NCBI GenBank assembly: GCA_944386385.1
Contig: CALXAV010000004.1
Coordinates: forward strand, 30,077 to 94,076
Direction of reading: 5' to 3'
Length of the DNA: 64,000 bases
Origin: an uncultured Clostridia bacterium
GTDB lineage: Bacteria > Bacillota > Clostridia > TANB77 > CAG-508
This document shows, in pieces, positions 9,368-17,798 of this stretch. A program made the position numbers and the translations under genes. The notes beneath the pieces were generated by a model, which was not told where the DNA came from, ran no database searches, and saw only the letters and a program-made list of their open reading frames with translations. How positions within the stretch are numbered: position 1 is the stretch's first letter; the number at the start of each line of letters is the position of its first letter.

Positions 9368-10114
9368 ATGAAGGAAAATGAAGATAATATAGCAATAAAA
9401 GTAGATCACGTATATAAAAGTTTTAATATTTATTACGATAGAGCCAATACATTAAAAGAAAGAATGTTATTTTTTGCAAGAAATAAAAGAAGAGAAAAAA
9501 GAGAAGTTTTAAAAGATATAAACTTAGATATAAAAAAAGGTGAAACAGTAGCTTTAATTGGAGTTAATGGAAGTGGAAAATCAACACTTTTAAAATTAAT
9601 GACACAAATTATTTTTCCAAATAAAGGAACAATAGAAACAAAAGGAAAATTAACATCATTACTAGAATTAGGTGCAGGTTTCCACCCTGATTTTTCAGGT
9701 AGAGAAAACATATATTTTAACTCATCTATTTTTGGATTAACAAGAAAAGAAATAGATGCAAGACTTGACCAAATAATAGAGTTTTCAGAATTACAAGATT
9801 TTATAGATAACCCAGTAAGAACATATTCATCAGGAATGTATATGCGTCTAGCATTCTCAGTTGCAATTAACGTAGATGCTGATATCTTACTAATAGATGA
9901 AATCTTATCAGTTGGAGACCAACATTTCCAAGAAAAGTGTTTTAATAAGATGAGAGAACTAAAAAAAGAAGGAAAAACAATGGTATTTGTTACTCATAGT
10001 ATGGACTCTGTAAAGAATCTATGTGATAGAGCTGTATGGCTTTCTAACGGAGTAGTTAGAATGGACGGAAATACAGATGAAGTAGTAGATGAATATCTAA
10101 AAGAAACTATGTAA
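9368..10114 (+). CDS. ABC transporter ATP-binding protein, Wzt/TagH type
   Basis: 248 aa. Walker A GVNGSGKSTLL near residue 60, signature SSGMYMRLAFS near 155 and Walker B DILLIDEILSVGD mark a polysaccharide or polyol-phosphate exporter ATPase. The length equals the core domain only, without the C-terminal carbohydrate-binding domain of some Wzt proteins. With the permease encoded next it would export a lipid-linked polymer across the membrane. First gene after a clear promoter; the permease begins 22 bases downstream. Capsule, O-antigen-like or teichoic polymer cannot be told apart here. Confidence 0.9.
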   Translation: MKENEDNIAIKVDHVYKSFNIYYDRANTLKERMLFFARNKRREKREVLKDINLDIKKGETVALIGVNGSGKSTLLKLMTQIIFPNKGTIETKGKLTSLLELGAGFHPDFSGRENIYFNSSIFGLTRKEIDARLDQIIEFSELQDFIDNPVRTYSSGMYMRLAFSVAINVDADILLIDEILSVGDQHFQEKCFNKMRELKKEGKTMVFVTHSMDSVKNLCDRAVWLSNGVVRMDGNTDEVVDEYLKETM

Positions 10115-10136
10115 CAACAATATTGAGGAGAGAAGA

Positions 10137-10910
10137 ATGAATATATTTAAAAAGATTTATAATTATAGAGAACTGTTAAAAACAAACGTAAAAAAAGAAA
10201 TAAGAGGAAGATATAAGAATTCATTTTTAGGGATTTTATGGTCATTTTTAAATCCACTTTTACAATTACTTGTATATTCTGTAATCTTTGGAGCATTACT
10301 TGCAGGTGGAGATGAAACATATCCTATATATATATGTGTTGCCTTAATACCTTGGACATACTTTACAACAGCAATATCACAGGCATCATTCACTGTTATA
10401 GGAAATGCTGATATCATAAAGAAAGTATATTTCCCAAGAGAAATTCTACCAATATCAGTAGTAACAAGTGGTGCAGTAAATTTTGTAATATCTACAATAA
10501 TAATACTAGCATTTGTTATTTTCTCAGGTGTGGGATTATCATGGTATATAGTGTTATATCCATTTATATTACTTATACAATATATTTTGTTATTAGGAAT
10601 AGGTTTTATTGTATCATCAGTAACAGTATATTTTAGAGACTTAGAGCATATTATAGGTGTTGTTTTAATGGCAGCATTTTATGCAACACCAATAGTATAT
10701 AATATACAACAATTACCACATACACTTCAAGTATTGGTAAACTTAAACCCAATGACGCATTTAATTAATGCATACAGAGATATATTCTATTATCATCAAA
10801 TGCCAAATATGGAAATTCTTTTCATGTTATTAGGAATTTCAATAGTACTAACTGTAATAGGATATTTCATTTTCAAGAAGCTACAAAAAGGATTTGCAGA
10901 AGAATTATAA
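10137..10910 (+). CDS. ABC transporter permease, Wzm/TagG type
   Basis: 257 aa with six membrane spans, the usual length and topology of the ABC-2 polysaccharide permeases. The N-terminal KKEIRGRYKNSFLGILWSFL motif (charged amphipathic start before the first span) and NPMTHLINAYRDIFYY near the end are family landmarks. Works with the preceding ATPase. A hairpin of 11 bp lies directly behind the stop codon and separates it from prs. Confidence 0.9.
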   Translation: MNIFKKIYNYRELLKTNVKKEIRGRYKNSFLGILWSFLNPLLQLLVYSVIFGALLAGGDETYPIYICVALIPWTYFTTAISQASFTVIGNADIIKKVYFPREILPISVVTSGAVNFVISTIIILAFVIFSGVGLSWYIVLYPFILLIQYILLLGIGFIVSSVTVYFRDLEHIIGVVLMAAFYATPIVYNIQQLPHTLQVLVNLNPMTHLINAYRDIFYYHQMPNMEILFMLLGISIVLTVIGYFIFKKLQKGFAEEL

Positions 10911-10916
10911 AAAATT

Positions 10917-10957
10917 AAGGCAACTTAAGGTCCTTATTGTAAGGAATAAGTTGCCTT
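10917..10957 (+). terminator. Intergenic hairpin, attenuator-like
   Basis: An 11-bp perfect stem (AAGGCAACTTA and complement) sits between the permease and prs. The trailing sequence TTAATT is only a weak U tract, so it may reduce rather than stop transcription into prs. Confidence 0.5.
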
Positions 10958-10977
10958 TAATTGGAAGGGAGAAAAAT

Positions 10978-11943
10978 ATGGAAGAAAAAAAGGAAGAAAA
11001 TTTGGAGAAAGTTAAAGTTTTTGCTTGTCCTACAGCAGAAGATTTCACAAAGGAGATTTGTGATTGTTTAGGCATTGAAGTAGGAAAAATTAATCATATG
11101 AAATTTAAGAATGATAACAACTTTGTGCAGATTCTAGAATCAGTTAGAGAAAAAGATGTTTATGTAGTACAAACTACACAGCCACCAGTAAATGAAAGAA
11201 TAATGGAATTATTAATTACAATTGATGCAATAAAAAGAGCATCAGCAAAAAATATCAATGTGGTTTTACCATATTTCCCATATTCAAGGTCAGATAAAAA
11301 AGATCAACCTAGAGTTCCAATTACAGCAAAATTAATGGCAGAAATAATAGAAGCAGCAGGAGCAACAAGAGTAATTACTTGTGACTTACATAACCCTGCA
11401 ATCCAAGCATATTTTAATATAAATTGTGATAGACTAACTGGAGAATATATATTAGAAGATTATTTTAAATCTAAGAACTTAGACAATATGGTAATTGTAG
11501 CAACAGACGCAGGAAGTTCTAAAAAAGCATATAAATATTCAGAATATTTTAATTGCCCAATAGCTTTAGTAGATAAAAGAAGAGAAGGAAATGACGATAG
11601 AGCGATAGCAAGTACAATTATAGGTGATGTTAAAGATAAAAATGCTATCATCTTTGATGATGAGATAGATACAGCAGGTTCTATGATGGAAACAGTAAAA
11701 GTCTTAAATAAATTTGGTGCAAAGGCAATATACGCAGGATGTACACATGCTGTTTTATCAGGACCAGCAATAGAAAGAATACAAAATTCAGCAATAAAAG
11801 AATTGGTTGTAACAAATACAATTCCGCTAACAAAAGAAAAACAAATAGATAAAATAAAGGTGTTATCTATTGCACCTTTGTTTGCAGAAGTAATAAAGAG
11901 AATACATACTGAGCAGCCAGTAGGAGACTTATTTAGAGAATAG
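10978..11943 (+). CDS. prs: Ribose-phosphate pyrophosphokinase
   Basis: 321 aa. It makes phosphoribosyl pyrophosphate from ribose 5-phosphate and ATP. DLHNPAIQAYF, VDKRREG and the PRPP-binding loop IIFDDEIDTAGSM identify the family. The frame is open further upstream through the intergenic hairpin, but the ATG at 10978 is preferred because GGAAGGGAG lies just before it and the residues upstream are not family-like. The EIDTAGS loop and the PYSRSDKKDQPR flexible loop are slight variants of the usual D-x-DTAG and PYARQDRK, so a class difference is possible. Its place inside a polysaccharide operon is unusual; PRPP could feed a pentose donor. Confidence 0.9.
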   Translation: MEEKKEENLEKVKVFACPTAEDFTKEICDCLGIEVGKINHMKFKNDNNFVQILESVREKDVYVVQTTQPPVNERIMELLITIDAIKRASAKNINVVLPYFPYSRSDKKDQPRVPITAKLMAEIIEAAGATRVITCDLHNPAIQAYFNINCDRLTGEYILEDYFKSKNLDNMVIVATDAGSSKKAYKYSEYFNCPIALVDKRREGNDDRAIASTIIGDVKDKNAIIFDDEIDTAGSMMETVKVLNKFGAKAIYAGCTHAVLSGPAIERIQNSAIKELVVTNTIPLTKEKQIDKIKVLSIAPLFAEVIKRIHTEQPVGDLFRE

Positions 11944-11966
11944 AAACACTAAAAGGGGAAACATAG

Positions 11967-13526
11967 ATGGTAAGCAGATGGATTAAAAGAATAATATACT
12001 TTTTAGCATTAATAGCAATGCTAATTGTTGGAATCTTAAATATAGTATATATAAATCAGATAGCAAACAATGAAGTTTCAAGTATAGAGTATTATGGATT
12101 GTTTAAACTGTTTACAAGTTTTGTAATTGCAGGATTAATAATTGGTGTAAGCTATGGATTGCAAAAGATAAAAATAGGAAAAAAAGTAAAAATAGGATTT
12201 ATTATACTTATTTTAATACTGTATGCAATAGTTCAAATTGTGTGGATATTACAATCAGTTGCAACTCCATATGCAGATTCTGAACAGTTAATAGTGATAG
12301 CGAAAGAAATGATAAATGAAAATGGGCTATCGGAATATTGTACGAATTATATGGCATATTATAGCCAACAAATACCATTAGTAGCAATAATGGTAATGCT
12401 ATTTAAAATATTTAATACAACAAGCTTTGCAATATTTGAGTATTTAAATGTAATATGTAATGTACTAACAATATTAGGGCTATATTTCATAACAAAAAGA
12501 ATAAGTGAAGAACATAAATGTAATAAAGTGTTATTTTGGATACTTAGTTTAACATTTATACCAATTATAATGCTTGCAACTTTTGTTTATGGAGACTTTA
12601 TAGGACTAGCATTTGCAGTATGGGCAATATATTTTGCAATGAAATATGAAAAAAAAGATAAAATAAGAAATGCAGTATTTACTGCAATAGGTATTTCAAT
12701 TGCATGTTTATTTAGAATGAATTATTTTATTTTTGCAATAGCAATAGGAATTTATTGGTTTATAAATATACTTGATAAAAAGAATAAAAAAGATACAATT
12801 AAAGGAATAGGTGTTTTAACATTATTAGTTTTAATGATAATGATACCTAGTAGTCTTATAAAGAGTGTATATACAAGAAAATATAATTTACCTAGTGAAA
12901 AATCATTTTCAACTGTTCCATACTTATATATGGGAATGAGTGAAGGTGATTATGGAAATGGCTGGTATAATAACCAAATGGGAGATACAGTATATCACTT
13001 AATGAATGATGAAAAAGAAAAAGCAGAAGAATTAGGAGAAAATGTTAAAAATAATCTTACAGAAAGAGTAAAATATTTATTACAAAATCCAATATATACA
13101 GCTAAGTTTTATACTAAGAAGATAATTACAACTTGGGCTGAACCTACTTTAGAATATGGATTTTATAATACTAAATATCCACAAGAAGTAAATATAGAAG
13201 AACATTTTGTAGCAAATCACGTATTAAATGGTAGATTTTATGAATTAAGCAAAGTTTATCAAAAAGCTTTAACTTATATAATTTTTATAGGAGCAGCAAT
13301 AGCTATAGTTGCAAATAGAAATAAATTAGATAAAGAAATATTATTACTGATTTTAACCTTTTTAGGAGGATTTGGATTTCATATTTTATGGGAAACCAAA
13401 TCAAGATATATAATTCCTTATATAATTATCTTAATTCCAGTATCAGTAGTTGGAATTGATATAATTATTCAAAAGATAAAAGATAAATTAAAAAACAAAA
13501 AAGAAGAAAAAAACAAAAATTATTAG
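11967..13526 (+). CDS. Multi-pass GT-C-type glycosyltransferase, PMT/ArnT-like
   Basis: 519 aa with about eleven membrane spans. The acidic first external loop VATPYADSEQL carries the Asp that GT-C enzymes use with a polyprenyl-phosphate sugar donor; the later loops hold few charged residues. A soluble extracytoplasmic stretch with YLYMGMSEGDYGNGWYN lies near residues 310-330, followed by more spans and a Lys-rich tail. Start ATG after AAAGGGGAAAC. Neighbours are prs and a gtrB-like gene. The donor is probably the lipid-linked sugar made by the next gene, which is inference. Confidence 0.7.
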   Translation: MVSRWIKRIIYFLALIAMLIVGILNIVYINQIANNEVSSIEYYGLFKLFTSFVIAGLIIGVSYGLQKIKIGKKVKIGFIILILILYAIVQIVWILQSVATPYADSEQLIVIAKEMINENGLSEYCTNYMAYYSQQIPLVAIMVMLFKIFNTTSFAIFEYLNVICNVLTILGLYFITKRISEEHKCNKVLFWILSLTFIPIIMLATFVYGDFIGLAFAVWAIYFAMKYEKKDKIRNAVFTAIGISIACLFRMNYFIFAIAIGIYWFINILDKKNKKDTIKGIGVLTLLVLMIMIPSSLIKSVYTRKYNLPSEKSFSTVPYLYMGMSEGDYGNGWYNNQMGDTVYHLMNDEKEKAEELGENVKNNLTERVKYLLQNPIYTAKFYTKKIITTWAEPTLEYGFYNTKYPQEVNIEEHFVANHVLNGRFYELSKVYQKALTYIIFIGAAIAIVANRNKLDKEILLLILTFLGGFGFHILWETKSRYIIPYIIILIPVSVVGIDIIIQKIKDKLKNKKEEKNKNY

Positions 13527-13557
13527 AATAAAAACAAAATTAATGGAGGAATAGGAA

Positions 13558-14502
13558 ATGGAAAAAAAGAAAGTATCATTAGTAATACCTATGTATTATG
13601 AAGAAGAAGTTGCAAATGAATGTTATGAAAGAGTACAAAAGATATTAAAAGGTTTAGAAAATTATGATTATGAAATAATCTTTATAAATGATGGAAGTAA
13701 AGACAAAACATTAGAGATATTAGAGTCAATTGCTTCAAAAGATGAACATGTAAAAGTAATATCTTTTTCAAGAAACTTTGGACATCAAGCTGCAGTAACA
13801 GCAGGATTAAAAGAAGTAACAGGAGATGCGATTATAATCATAGATGCTGACTTACAAGATCCTCCTGAGTTAATACCTGATATGCTTAAATATTGGGAAG
13901 AAGGAAATGAAGTAATATATGGAAAGAGAAAAACCAGAAAAGGAGAATCAGCATTTAAATTATTTACAGCCAAAATGTTCTATAAAACATTAAATGCTCT
14001 ATCAGATGTTGAAATACCAAAAGATACAGGTGATTTTCGTCTAGTAGATAGAAAAGTAGTTGATGTAGTAAATAATTTACCTGAACATAATAAATTCTTA
14101 AGAGGATTGTTTAGCTGGGTAGGATTTAAACAAATGCCTTATGAATATGAAAGACAAGAACGTTTTGCAGGAAAGACTAAATATCCATTAAAGAAAATGT
14201 TGAAACTTGCATCAGATGGAATTATAAGCTTCTCTACAAAACCATTGAAATTAGTAGGAGCATTGGGAATTTTATCTATTGTAATTTCTGTACTTATATT
14301 AATTTATGCATTAGTATCATATATATTCAAATTAAATGATTTATCTGCAGGGTGGACATCTATGATGGTAGCAATTACATTCTTTGCAGGAGTACAACTG
14401 CTTTCAATTTGGATAATGTCAGAATATATTGGAAGAATTTATGATGAAACAAAACAAAGACCTCAATATATAATTGATAAGAAAATAAATATTAAAAAGT
14501 AA
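13558..14502 (+). CDS. GtrB-like polyprenyl-phosphate glycosyltransferase
   Basis: 314 aa. SLVIPMYYEEE, FINDGSKDKT, SRNFGHQAAVTAG, DADLQDPPELI and DTGDFRLVDRKV are the DPM1/GtrB motifs; two membrane spans lie at about 230-300. The family moves glucose or a similar sugar from a nucleotide donor to undecaprenyl phosphate at the cytoplasmic face. Together with a GtrA flippase domain and a GT-C transferase it forms a three-part sugar-decoration system; both partners are encoded next to it (11967-13526 and the GT-C-GtrA fusion at 14515-16644). Start ATG has GGAGGAATAGGAA upstream. Confidence 0.9.
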   Translation: MEKKKVSLVIPMYYEEEVANECYERVQKILKGLENYDYEIIFINDGSKDKTLEILESIASKDEHVKVISFSRNFGHQAAVTAGLKEVTGDAIIIIDADLQDPPELIPDMLKYWEEGNEVIYGKRKTRKGESAFKLFTAKMFYKTLNALSDVEIPKDTGDFRLVDRKVVDVVNNLPEHNKFLRGLFSWVGFKQMPYEYERQERFAGKTKYPLKKMLKLASDGIISFSTKPLKLVGALGILSIVISVLILIYALVSYIFKLNDLSAGWTSMMVAITFFAGVQLLSIWIMSEYIGRIYDETKQRPQYIIDKKINIKK

Positions 14503-14514
14503 AAGGAAAAAGAT

Positions 14515-16644
14515 ATGCTAAAAAAACATACATTAAATAAAGATTTCATAAATAAAGCTGTAAAATTTATGTCAATTATAATGTTTGCATTTATTTTACT
14601 AATAATGTTTTTTGTAGACACAAGGGTAGAATATAATTATAGAAATGATGTCAAATTAAATAACTATATTTTCTTTTTAGTAGCATTTTTAATAATTGGG
14701 ATTTTGTTTGCTTTAAAGAAGTTGTTAAAAAATAAACAAGATAAAGTACAAAAGATAATCTCAAAAATTGAGAGTAAAACTACTTTAATAATAGTAATTT
14801 TGTTTATATTATTAATTATATTTCAAGTATTAATGATAAGAAATTTATATTTTGAAACAAAATGGGATTTAGAACATGTAATAGGAACAGTAAGAAATTT
14901 CTTAGAAACAGGTGTGTTTGATAATCATGCATATATAGGAACTTATCCATATTTTAGTATATATCCTAATAACTTGTTTTTAGCGAATGTATTTTGTGTA
15001 ATAGGAAAAATGGTAATGATATTTTTCCAAGAAAAATATGTTTATGGAGCATTAGTTATTATAGGAACAATTTTAGTAGATATAGCTGGAATATTAACAG
15101 TAAAAACAATAGGAAATTTTACAGATAAGAAAATATTTAAAATTATAGGTATGCTTGGATTTATGGCATTCATTGGTGTATCACCTTGGCTTCTTGTGCC
15201 ATATTCTGACACATATTCTATAATGTTTCCAATAGCTGTATTATATAATTACACTAAAAAAGACAAGAAGTTATATAATTATTTATTAATTGGATTATGT
15301 AGTTATTTGGGATATTTAATAAAGCCAACTGTAATTATTGTATTGATAGCAATAGCAATAATAGAAGCTTTTAGATTATTAACTAAGATAAAAATAAAGG
15401 AAAATAGAGCCCAAAGAGCTAAAGAGGTTGTTAAAAATATAATATTTGTATTGATAGGAGTGGCTTTAGTATTTTTACTTAAATTTGGATTATCAAAAGT
15501 TACAAATTATGAGCCAGAGAAACAGTATGAAATATCTTTTTACCATTATCTAATGATGGGAATAAATGAAGAAACTACAGGAGCTTATAACGGTGATGAT
15601 GTAGTAAATTCAGTTAGTCAAAATAGTTATGAAGAAAGAGTAGCATATAATAAACAAGTATTTTTAGAAAGACTAAGGTCAATGTCAGCCAAAGATTTAG
15701 CCGAGTTTTATACTAAAAAGATTTTAGTTAACTATAATGATGGAACTTTGGCTTGGGGAAGAGAAGGCGGATTTTATGATATAGTAAATAACAAAGATGA
15801 TAGATTAGCAAATATCATGAAAAATTTCTATTATAATCATGGTAGTTTATTCTATATATTTACAAATATAATGCAATTTATATGGATATTTATATTAATA
15901 TTTATTTTTATATGTGCTATATTAAAGAAGTTTGATAAAAATATTTCAGTAGCGTTTTTAAGCTTAATAGGATTGACATTATTTACATTATTATTTGAAT
16001 CTAGAGCAAGATACTTGTATTTATATTCAAGTTTCTATATTATAATAGCTGTACTTGGAATAGAAGCTTTACTTTATAGAAAAAGTAAAAGAGAAGAAAT
16101 AAAAAGAATAGAAGGACCAGAGAAAATGAAAGAAGAAAAATTAGAAAATAATGAGAATAATACAGAAAGAATAAAATTAAAAGATGTAGATTTTAAAAAT
16201 ATAAATATGAAAACAATAAAAGGATTATGCCTAGAATATAAAGATTTAATTTTATATGTTGTATTTGGAGCATTAACAACTGTAGTTAATTTAGGAAGTT
16301 TCTTTGTTTTAAATACTTTATTACATATTGATGAAAATGTATCAAATTTTATAGCAATAGTGTTGGCTGTTTTAGTTGCATATTTTACAAATAAAGATAT
16401 GGTATTTCATTCTGAAGCAGAAACAAGAAAGGAAAAATTTGTCGAATTTTGTAAATTTATGTTAGGAAGAGCATTTACTATGGTAATAGAGTTTGTAGGG
16501 GGAATTATATTATTTAAATTACCAATACCATATATTATTACAAAAGCAGCTCTAACAATAATAGTTATTATTTTGAATTTCTTTATTAGCAAATTTTTTG
16601 CTTTTAAAACTAGAAAGAAAGATGAAAATTTAGTAGAAGAATAA
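14515..16644 (+). CDS. GT-C glycosyltransferase fused to a GtrA flippase domain
   Basis: 709 aa. Residues 1-530 are a multi-pass GT-C-like protein (about twelve spans) with an early acidic loop ETKWDLEHVIGTV. A charged linker (about 530-570) leads to a C-terminal GtrA domain of about 125 residues: YVVFGALTTVVNLGSFF, VAYFTNKDMVFHS and a final FFISKFFAFKT. GtrA proteins are thought to flip undecaprenyl-phosphate sugars outward, and the GT-C part would then use them outside. The direct fusion of flippase and transferase next to gtrB is a neat functional statement. Start ATG follows AAAAGGAAAAAG. Confidence 0.8.
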   Translation: MLKKHTLNKDFINKAVKFMSIIMFAFILLIMFFVDTRVEYNYRNDVKLNNYIFFLVAFLIIGILFALKKLLKNKQDKVQKIISKIESKTTLIIVILFILLIIFQVLMIRNLYFETKWDLEHVIGTVRNFLETGVFDNHAYIGTYPYFSIYPNNLFLANVFCVIGKMVMIFFQEKYVYGALVIIGTILVDIAGILTVKTIGNFTDKKIFKIIGMLGFMAFIGVSPWLLVPYSDTYSIMFPIAVLYNYTKKDKKLYNYLLIGLCSYLGYLIKPTVIIVLIAIAIIEAFRLLTKIKIKENRAQRAKEVVKNIIFVLIGVALVFLLKFGLSKVTNYEPEKQYEISFYHYLMMGINEETTGAYNGDDVVNSVSQNSYEERVAYNKQVFLERLRSMSAKDLAEFYTKKILVNYNDGTLAWGREGGFYDIVNNKDDRLANIMKNFYYNHGSLFYIFTNIMQFIWIFILIFIFICAILKKFDKNISVAFLSLIGLTLFTLLFESRARYLYLYSSFYIIIAVLGIEALLYRKSKREEIKRIEGPEKMKEEKLENNENNTERIKLKDVDFKNINMKTIKGLCLEYKDLILYVVFGALTTVVNLGSFFVLNTLLHIDENVSNFIAIVLAVLVAYFTNKDMVFHSEAETRKEKFVEFCKFMLGRAFTMVIEFVGGIILFKLPIPYIITKAALTIIVIILNFFISKFFAFKTRKKDENLVEE

Positions 16645-16678
16645 AAAAGAAAAATAATATAAAAGGAAGGTAAAAAAG

Positions 16679-17620
16679 ATGGATAAAATAGCAGTATTAA
16701 TACCATGTTACAATGAAAGTAAAACAATAAAAAAAGTAGTAGAAGATTTTAAGAAAGAATTACCAGAAGCAACAATATATGTATATGATAATAATTCAAA
16801 AGATGGAACAGATGAAATAGCAAGAAAAGCAGGAGCAGTAGTTAGATATGAAAGAAGACAAGGAAAAGGGAATGTAATAAGAAGTATGTTTCGTGATATA
16901 GATGCAGAATGTTATATTATAACAGATGGAGATGATACATATCCAGCAGATTATGCAAAAGAAATGTGTAGTGCAGTATTAGAAAGAAATGCAGATATGG
17001 TAGTAGGAGATAGATTATCATCAACATATTTTACAGAAAATAAAAGACCATTCCATAATATAGGAAATGTAACAGTAAGAAAACTAATAAATATGATATA
17101 TAAAAGTGACATAAGAGATGTAATGACAGGATATAGAGCATTTAGTTATGAATTTGTAAAAACATTTCCAGTATTATCAAAAGGATTTGAGATAGAAACA
17201 GAAATGACAATACATGCATTAGATAAAAATATGAATGTAGAGAATGTAGTAATAGAATATAGAGATAGACCAGATGGAAGTGAATCAAAGTTAAACACAT
17301 ATACAGATGGAATGAAAGTAATAAAAACAATAGTAACATTATATAAAGATTACAGACCATTCTCATTCTTTACATGGGTAGCGGTAATACTTGCTTTAAT
17401 AGGACTAGGATTCTTAATACCAGTATTAATAGATTATGTTAAAACAGGATTAGTACCAAAGATGCCATCATTTGTAGCCAGTGTATTTTTCTTTATATGC
17501 AGTATACAATCATTCTTTGGAGGATTAATATTACAAACAGTAATAAAGAGAAGTAAACAAGATTTTGAGATAAAATTAAATCAATATAAAGATAGATTTA
17601 ATGATTTAAGAAAAAAATAA
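16679..17620 (+). CDS. GT2-family glycosyltransferase with C-terminal membrane anchor
   Basis: 313 aa. AVLIPCYNESKTI, YDNNSKDGT, ITDGDDTYPADYA and GDRLSSTYF are the GT2 nucleotide and metal motifs of the polyprenyl-phosphate hexosyltransferase-like subgroup, and two spans follow at about 225-290. Its start ATG has AAAGGAAGG upstream. It closes the polysaccharide region and is followed by a terminator. The subgroup uses UDP-sugars and often a lipid phosphate acceptor, which is known of the family and not visible here. Confidence 0.85.
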   Translation: MDKIAVLIPCYNESKTIKKVVEDFKKELPEATIYVYDNNSKDGTDEIARKAGAVVRYERRQGKGNVIRSMFRDIDAECYIITDGDDTYPADYAKEMCSAVLERNADMVVGDRLSSTYFTENKRPFHNIGNVTVRKLINMIYKSDIRDVMTGYRAFSYEFVKTFPVLSKGFEIETEMTIHALDKNMNVENVVIEYRDRPDGSESKLNTYTDGMKVIKTIVTLYKDYRPFSFFTWVAVILALIGLGFLIPVLIDYVKTGLVPKMPSFVASVFFFICSIQSFFGGLILQTVIKRSKQDFEIKLNQYKDRFNDLRKK

Positions 17621-17640
17621 AATAAAGAATAAAAATAAAA

Positions 17641-17670
17641 TAGAAGAAATAAGCATTCTTCTATTTTTTA
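17641..17670 (+). terminator. Terminator of the polysaccharide operon
   Basis: Stem TAGAAGAA / TTCTTCTA, seven-base loop, then TTTTTTAT. It lies 20 bases after the stop of the last glycosyltransferase. Confidence 0.8.
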
Positions 17671-17798
17671 TATAAAAAATAAAAAAATATAGATTTTTTC
17701 ATTGACAATGGTGTCTAATTGTAGTAAGTTTTAGTTACAACCTTGTTTGTTAAAGGTTAGAAATAGTTCGGGTCGCACAACTTATGAAAGGAGACTTT

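Noticed and set aside
10894-10977. Extension of prs to an upstream start
   Set aside because: The extra codons run through the intergenic hairpin and are not family-like; the ATG at 10978 has its own ribosome site.
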